Shown piece by piece: positions 30,615-33,489 of a stretch of 33,489 nt of DNA. Origin of the DNA: an uncultured Bacteroidota bacterium (lineage in GTDB: Bacteria; Bacteroidota; Bacteroidia; Bacteroidales; SZUA-534). The DNA lies in the NCBI GenBank assembly GCA_946414435.1, contig CAMKOM010000033.1, positions 1 to 33,489 of the forward strand, written 5' to 3'. The notes beneath the pieces are model-generated. The model was not told the DNA's origin, did no database searches, and saw only the letters and a list, made by a program, of their open reading frames with translations. The position numbers were made by a program, and so were the translations under genes. Numbering within the stretch: the stretch's first letter is position 1; each line of letters starts with the position of its first letter.

Positions 30615-30628
30615 TCGCAGATTTGCGA
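30615..30628. promoter_or_regulatory. Palindromic operator candidate between the RHH-like and spanin genes
   Basis: TCGCA-GATT-TGCGA is a perfect inverted repeat in the 85-bp divergent intergenic region. It overlaps a minus-strand GATAAT sequence that could be the -10 of the RHH-like gene. Short symmetric sites of this size suit RHH dimers. Confidence 0.45.
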
Positions 30629-30666
30629 CGCTTTGAAAGTCAAATGTTCACTTTTATGGAGATTTT

Positions 30667-31065
30667 ATGAACAAAATACGCATGATTATATTTGCAATAC
30701 CTGTCATTGCTGTGGCGGTGATGGGTTTTGCGCTTTCATGGATGCATGCCAGGCTAAACGACAAAACGCGGGAAATCGAGGAAGCGCGGGCACAAATCGA
30801 CGCGCTGAATGCGAATATCGAAACGACGAATGCCGAAATGGTGAGAATGAAAGGCGAGATAGAGGCGGCATCGAAACGGATCGACGCAGCCATTACGACC
30901 ATGACAAAAGGGGAACGCGATGCACGGGAACGACACGAAATGCGGATGGATGAAGTCACGAAGATGGATGCGCGGGATGATGTGCATGATTGGCTTTGCG
31001 AGCCTGTGCCCGATGATGTGTGCATGCTGTTCGAAGGTTACGCAGGCCCCGTGTCATCCGATTGA
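30667..31065 (+). CDS. Inner-membrane spanin (Rz/LysB-like)
   Basis: A 132-aa protein with an N-terminal membrane anchor (IIFAIPVIAVAVMGFALSW), then a long periplasmic coiled coil (about residues 30-105, KTREIEEARAQIDALNANIE) and a polar C-terminus. This is the i-spanin topology. GGAG lies before the ATG. The outer-membrane partner overlaps it in another frame. Together they would fuse inner and outer membranes at the last lysis step, which implies a Gram-negative host. Confidence 0.75.
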   Translation: MNKIRMIIFAIPVIAVAVMGFALSWMHARLNDKTREIEEARAQIDALNANIETTNAEMVRMKGEIEAASKRIDAAITTMTKGERDARERHEMRMDEVTKMDARDDVHDWLCEPVPDDVCMLFEGYAGPVSSD

Positions 31066-31240
31066 GCCTGTATCGGTCGCAATCCCTGCGGCCCTGCTCG
31101 AACCGTGCGACAATCCGGCACGCATGCAGATAGAGACAAATGCCGATCTCGTTCGCATGCTTTCGAATACGATACAGGCCTATGAGACGTGCAAGGCGAG
31201 GCATGCCGCGCTCGTTTTGGCCATAGACAAGGGAGAATGA
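30920..31240 (+). CDS. Outer-membrane spanin lipoprotein (Rz1/LysC-like), overlapping the i-spanin
   Basis: This 106-aa protein has a basic N-region, a hydrophobic segment (MMCMIGFASLCPMMC) and cysteines at 36 and 37 behind MCA, an imperfect lipobox. The mature part contains Pro- and Cys-rich IPAALLEPCDNPARM followed by a helix, as in P2 LysC. It starts inside the i-spanin gene in another frame, preceded by GGGGA, and extends 175 bp beyond it. That overlapping arrangement is typical of spanin pairs. Confidence 0.7.
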   Translation: MHGNDTKCGWMKSRRWMRGMMCMIGFASLCPMMCACCSKVTQAPCHPIEPVSVAIPAALLEPCDNPARMQIETNADLVRMLSNTIQAYETCKARHAALVLAIDKGE

Positions 31241-31243
31241 ATT

Positions 31244-31492
31244 ATGGAGACAGTGGCGCCATTGGCGGGGACGATTTCGACTTATGGCTTATATGCGATT
31301 GTGGCCGTGCTCATCATTGCCGTGGTCTATCTGTTCAAACAGCAAAACGCACTTGAAAAGGAAGTGCGCGAAATGCTTCAAACGACGATAAACCAAAACA
31401 ATCAGGTATTGAGCGAGAATTCACGCGTAATCGGCGAAGCGTCAAAGCTCATCGAGGCACAGGGGGAACTCATCAAAGACCGCAAGAAGTAA
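31244..31492 (+). CDS. Holin-like protein (single TM plus coiled coil, BhlA-like)
   Basis: An 82-aa protein starting METVAPLAGTISTYGLYAIV. It has one hydrophobic helix (YAIVAVLIIAVVYLF) and then a charged, Asn/Gln-rich coiled coil ending in DRKK. The topology resembles BhlA/UviB-type holins. It follows the spanin pair by 4 bp. As the only small membrane protein in the lysis cassette, it would release the cytoplasmic amidase encoded elsewhere. It could also be an accessory anchor. Confidence 0.6.
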   Translation: METVAPLAGTISTYGLYAIVAVLIIAVVYLFKQQNALEKEVREMLQTTINQNNQVLSENSRVIGEASKLIEAQGELIKDRKK

Positions 31493-31493
31493 C

Positions 31494-31528
31494 AAAAAAA
31501 AAGCCCGCGATCGTGATAATTCGCGGGC
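31494..31528 (-). terminator. Leftward intrinsic terminator (end of sRNA / right operon)
   Basis: Minus-strand GCCCGCG (31528-31522) pairs with CGCGGGC (31509-31503) across twelve bases, followed by nine T (31502-31494). It ends transcription arriving from the replication genes and from the sRNA promoter, just short of the convergent holin-like gene. Confidence 0.85.
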
Positions 31529-31621
31529 ATATCAAAAGCGCCGAACGGCGTAATGGTAGGCTTTTCGCCTGCGGGCGTGTAGTGAAGATAGCGCCCGAAC
31601 CGAATCAGATGGGATTCGGTG
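31494..31621 (-). ncRNA. Candidate small RNA of five consecutive hairpins
   Basis: Read leftward from about 31621 the RNA contains: ACCGAAUC/GAUUCGGU (31620-31599, loop CCAUCU); CGGGCG/CGCCCG (31597-31572, 14-base loop); AGGC/GCCU (31570-31558, loop GAAAA); CGCCG/CGGCG (31550-31539); and the terminator hairpin (31528-31503) with U9. A promoter with consensus -35 lies immediately upstream. There is no gene in the segment. A free-standing sRNA of about 128 nt is the simplest reading. The family is not recognised. Confidence 0.65.
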
Positions 31622-31627
31622 AAAGTA

Positions 31628-31655
31628 TGTTTAGCACACCTGCTCGGATTGTCAA
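31628..31655 (-). promoter_or_regulatory. Promoter of the candidate small RNA
   Basis: Minus-strand TTGACA (31655-31650) is a perfect -35. After 16 bases comes TAAACA (31633-31628), preceded by TGC, an extended -10. The predicted start near 31621 is the first base before the 5' hairpin of the candidate RNA. Confidence 0.65.
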
Positions 31656-31679
31656 TGGTTTGATGCGCTGTCGCGTTCC

Positions 31680-32165
31680 TTATTTCCTATCGTCGAACAG
31701 GCTCTTTTGCCGGTCTTCGAGGGGAACGTGCATGAGGATGCGTTCGTGTGCGCGTTCATAGGCGAGCTGTTCGGATTGGCGAATGGCGTGCAAAACTTCC
31801 TCGCCGTCTTTGCAGTCGCCAAGAGATTCGGCGAAATCGTGTGCGTCAATGAAGCCGTGCTTTTTGGCAAGCTCTTTTACGCGCTTCGATAAGGCCTCAT
31901 CCAGAATCTCATTGACCACGCCGTCGATGTTCAAACAGTCCTCGCCTTTGGCGTTTGTCACCCAGTCGAGCATCTGCGCATATTTGCACAGCGTTTCGAG
32001 ATTGATCATGTTGTCGACCGTTATCTTGAACGTGTAGTCGCCCCATGCCATGTTGGCTGTGTCGTCTGTGAATTTGACGGTCGTTGGATTGGCGAATTTT
32101 GCCATGTCATCATGCGAAATGCTGACTGTGAAATCTGCCTCTGTTTTGGGTTGTTTTTTGGCCAT
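31680..32165 (-). CDS. Hypothetical early protein, 161 aa
   Basis: Starts MAKKQPKTEADFTVSISHDD, preceded by GGAGG. The N-terminal ~60 residues look beta-rich (VKFTDDTANMAWGDYTFKIT). The rest is helical and charged, ending QKSLFDDRK. No family is recognised. It directly follows the helicase-loader gene, whose last codons overlap its ribosome-binding site, so a replication or host-takeover function is likely but undefined. Confidence 0.65.
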   Translation of the reverse strand: MAKKQPKTEADFTVSISHDDMAKFANPTTVKFTDDTANMAWGDYTFKITVDNMINLETLCKYAQMLDWVTNAKGEDCLNIDGVVNEILDEALSKRVKELAKKHGFIDAHDFAESLGDCKDGEEVLHAIRQSEQLAYERAHERILMHVPLEDRQKSLFDDRK

Positions 32166-32168
32166 TGT

Positions 32169-32789
32169 CTATTCCTCCAGTGCAAGGCGTTCGTAACCGA
32201 GCGCGCATAAGTCATTGTGTGCGAGTTGCGATTGTTCGCGGTCGTAGGCATCCTGTGCGGCCCACGTTGCGCGGTAGTAAAGTTCATTGAGCCTCTCTTT
32301 GAGGTGCCTGCATTCGGCGCTCATTTCGCAATACCGGTCGATCACGGTTTCGAAAGGTGCGCATTTCTGCCGGTATTCTTCGAGCCTTTCGTTTTGTCTG
32401 GTTTCGTCTGCGAATGACACCGAGGCATATTCGCGCATGATCTTGTCTCTTTCGCGGAATGCCGCCTCATATTCGGCACACAGTATTGCGCGCCTGTTGT
32501 CCGCATCGTCCAGCCGATCCATGACCTCGTAGTATTCTCTGGGCAGGAACGCTTCGACTTTGACTGTCTTTGTGCATTTCTTTTCGATTTCGTAAGCCGA
32601 CGGGATGAATGTCGGGGTTTCACGGCAGATGATGTCGACGGCTGCCATGACATCATCGACCGAGTATTTGCACAGTACGCGAAAGTAGCTCGCGACGGTG
32701 CGTGCCTTGTCATCGTCCGTATATTTTGGCGCGCTTGGATGCGTCGCCCAGATATACGCCATGACCTGTCTTGTTTGTGCGATGTTCAT
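32169..32789 (-). CDS. Helicase-loader-like protein (G39P-type N-terminal domain)
   Basis: A 206-aa protein. The first ~75 residues (starting MNIAQTRQVMAYIWATHPSA, with VDDVMAAVDIICRETPTFIP and SAYEI) follow the helical pattern of the phage SPP1 G39P / Inhibitor_G39P domain, which loads replicative helicase. The rest is a long charged coiled coil with many Arg, Glu and Gln, unlike short G39P proteins. The start at 32789 follows AGGATC and one copy of the hairpin repeat. It probably recruits the host helicase, since no helicase gene is present in this window. Confidence 0.65.
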   Translation of the reverse strand: MNIAQTRQVMAYIWATHPSAPKYTDDDKARTVASYFRVLCKYSVDDVMAAVDIICRETPTFIPSAYEIEKKCTKTVKVEAFLPREYYEVMDRLDDADNRRAILCAEYEAAFRERDKIMREYASVSFADETRQNERLEEYRQKCAPFETVIDRYCEMSAECRHLKERLNELYYRATWAAQDAYDREQSQLAHNDLCALGYERLALEE

Positions 32790-32816
32790 GATTGATCCTA
32801 TGGTGAGAGACTGAGA

Positions 32817-32835
32817 GACGCGCAGACCGCGCGTC
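32817..32835 (-). repeat. Single copy of the early intercistronic hairpin repeat
   Basis: GACGCGC (32817-32823), AGACC, GCGCGTC (32829-32835), bounded by GAGA and TTTAC. It is identical in stem and loop to the copy at 2693-2711 and sits in the same relative place, between one early gene's stop and the next one's ribosome-binding site. This links the right-end genes to the left-end operon. Confidence 0.75.
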
Positions 32836-32836
32836 T

Positions 32837-33229
32837 TTACCAGCTTGTTTTGCCGCCGTCTGTGCGGTAGCCTGTTTGTGATTGTGGTTGGTGTTGTTCG
32901 TCTGTTTTGCCGCGTCGTTTGACGTCTCCCAGGATGCCGCGTTCGATCATCCATTGGCGAGCGCTGTAGCCGTTTGGGACTTTGCGCAGCACACCGTGTT
33001 TGACGCATACGTCCCAGACGATTTGCGCCTGTCTGGGTGTCGTGTCGACCAGACGCGCCAAATCGGATGCATCCTGTAGGTCGTTTGCGAATCCTGTGGC
33101 CGTCATTGCAAGAAGCGAGATAAACGCGAATACACGTAGACGACCGCCTGAATCTCGTCGATTAGCAGATTGAGCCAATTCTCTTGCAATCGCGCCATTT
33201 AACAACTCTAATCCCATCTTGAACCACAT
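32837..33229 (-). CDS. Winged-helix replication initiator-like protein
   Basis: A 130-aa protein starting MWFKMGLELLNGAIARELAQ. The middle has FISLLAMTATG, DLQDASDLARLVDTTPRQAQ and VWDVCVKHGVLRKVPNGYSA, a DnaD/replisome-organiser-like winged-helix pattern. The C-terminus is basic and polar. It is the first gene next to the 21-bp array and is followed by the loader gene. It is therefore the best candidate for binding that array and starting replication. The start at 33229 has GGGG upstream, and 33217 is an alternative. Confidence 0.6.
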   Translation of the reverse strand: MWFKMGLELLNGAIARELAQSANRRDSGGRLRVFAFISLLAMTATGFANDLQDASDLARLVDTTPRQAQIVWDVCVKHGVLRKVPNGYSARQWMIERGILGDVKRRGKTDEQHQPQSQTGYRTDGGKTSW

Positions 33230-33371
33230 AACCGACCCCGATGATGTGAATGCGCGTTAGCGCACTCTTTTCTGATCTTTCTGATCTGATCTATTCTTTC
33301 TATTCTTTCTAGGAGACACAAAGCGCGTTTTATGGTTTTGTAACACTTTGTTTTTGTTTGGTTTTTGTTGC
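33230..33371. other. AT-rich gap between initiator-like gene and array (possible origin unwinding region)
   Basis: No gene is visible. The segment has short direct repeats (TTCTTTCTA twice, TGATCT repeats), a hairpin GCGC-GTTA-GCGC near 33252, and a T-rich stretch beside the array (33340-33370). A strongly biased, easily melted tract next to tandem sites is typical of iteron origins. The leftward promoter for the initiator-like gene could also be here, but I cannot fix one. Confidence 0.45.
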
Positions 33372-33489
33372 TGTCCTAGGCTAGGACTCGTATGTCCTAG
33401 GCTAGGACTCGTATGTCCTAGGCTAGGACTCGTATGTCCTAGGCTAGGACTCGTATGTCCTAGGCTAGGACTCGTATGTCCTAGGCTAG
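33372..33489. repeat. Right part of 21-bp palindromic tandem array
   Basis: Five full 21-bp units start at 33372, 33393, 33414, 33435 and 33456, and a 13-base partial unit runs to the window end. All carry the CTCGTA linker. Unit length, core palindrome and linker are the same as at 1-63, so the window begins and ends within one array. The true copy number is unknown because tandem copies collapse in assembly. Confidence 0.85.

Noticed and set aside
31535-31620. tRNA gene, suggested by AATGGTAGG and successive hairpins
   Set aside because: No acceptor stem, TTC-loop or anticodon arm can be laid out. The promoter and terminator fit a leftward structured sRNA.
31513-31761. 82-aa rightward frame over the sRNA
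   Set aside because: It starts at GTG within the terminator hairpin, has no ribosome-binding site and overlaps the end of the leftward 161-aa gene.
32837-33008. Upstream extension of the loader gene to 33008
   Set aside because: The added segment is Arg/Thr-rich, crosses the hairpin repeat and overlaps the initiator-like gene in another frame. The start at 32789 has a ribosome-binding site.
1-33489. Terminal repeats as attL/attR of an integrated prophage
   Set aside because: The integrase is at 9.4-10.4 kb and not beside either end, and the repeats are a tandem array adjoining early genes on both sides. A circular phage genome opened in the array explains this better.

Overview
The window looks like one complete, essentially circular temperate bacteriophage genome of about 33.5 kb. 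It joins a lambda-type head module (GpA-family terminase, lambda-type portal, S49/ClpP-like protease with nested scaffold, gpE-like capsid) to a P2/Mu-type contractile tail (sheath, tube, tape measure, LysM protein, gpD, spike, gp25, gpJ, gpI, fibre). A probable inner/outer-membrane spanin pair points to a Gram-negative host. I cannot name the host. Both window ends lie in the same 21-bp tandem array, and the integrase sits at 9.4-10.4 kb instead of at an end. The window therefore reads as a phage genome opened inside its repeat array, not as a prophage cut at att sites.

Layout. (1) 0-5.5 kb, leftward early operon: SSB-like protein, Sak4-type ATPase, a very acidic 43-aa protein, Cas4/RecB-like nuclease, BRO-N antirepressor, DNA methyltransferase and small unknowns. 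It is driven by a promoter at 5504-5532 and headed by a structured leader RNA. (2) RhuM moron, rightward, 5.6-6.65 kb. (3) 6.7-8.9 kb, leftward: VRR-NUC nuclease, small secreted protein, amidase, transglycosylase and deoxynucleoside kinase. (4) Integrase, rightward, with a putative attP region upstream. (5) 10.4-30.6 kb, leftward late operon from an RHH-like protein and terminase through head to tail, interrupted by three tiny rightward membrane-protein genes at 19.1-20.2 kb. (6) Rightward spanin and holin-like genes, 30.7-31.5 kb. (7) 31.7-33.2 kb, leftward replication genes (wHTH initiator-like protein, G39P-like helicase loader, unknown). If the genome is circular these continue the early operon across the repeat array.

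The most striking element is the early leader (5246-5532). A ~93-nt RNA with a 10-bp closing stem and a U8 tail carries two 7-nt segments that are complementary, in the right order, to two flanking target copies. One copy is upstream of the RNA. The other is downstream, and its second box abuts the Shine-Dalgarno of the first early gene. This matches the seqA-seqB-seqC layout of satellite phage P4 CI RNA, and is related in concept to P1 C4. I recognise no CI-type protein repressor, so RNA-based immunity is a reasonable hypothesis. Other unusual items are a second candidate sRNA with its own promoter and terminator (31494-31655), nine hairpin repeats with differing but paired stems in early intercistronic gaps, a triplicated family of 35-51-aa membrane proteins with SD-sequestering leaders, a probable -1 frameshift in the tail chaperone, and a capsid protein fused to an InlB-type B-repeat.
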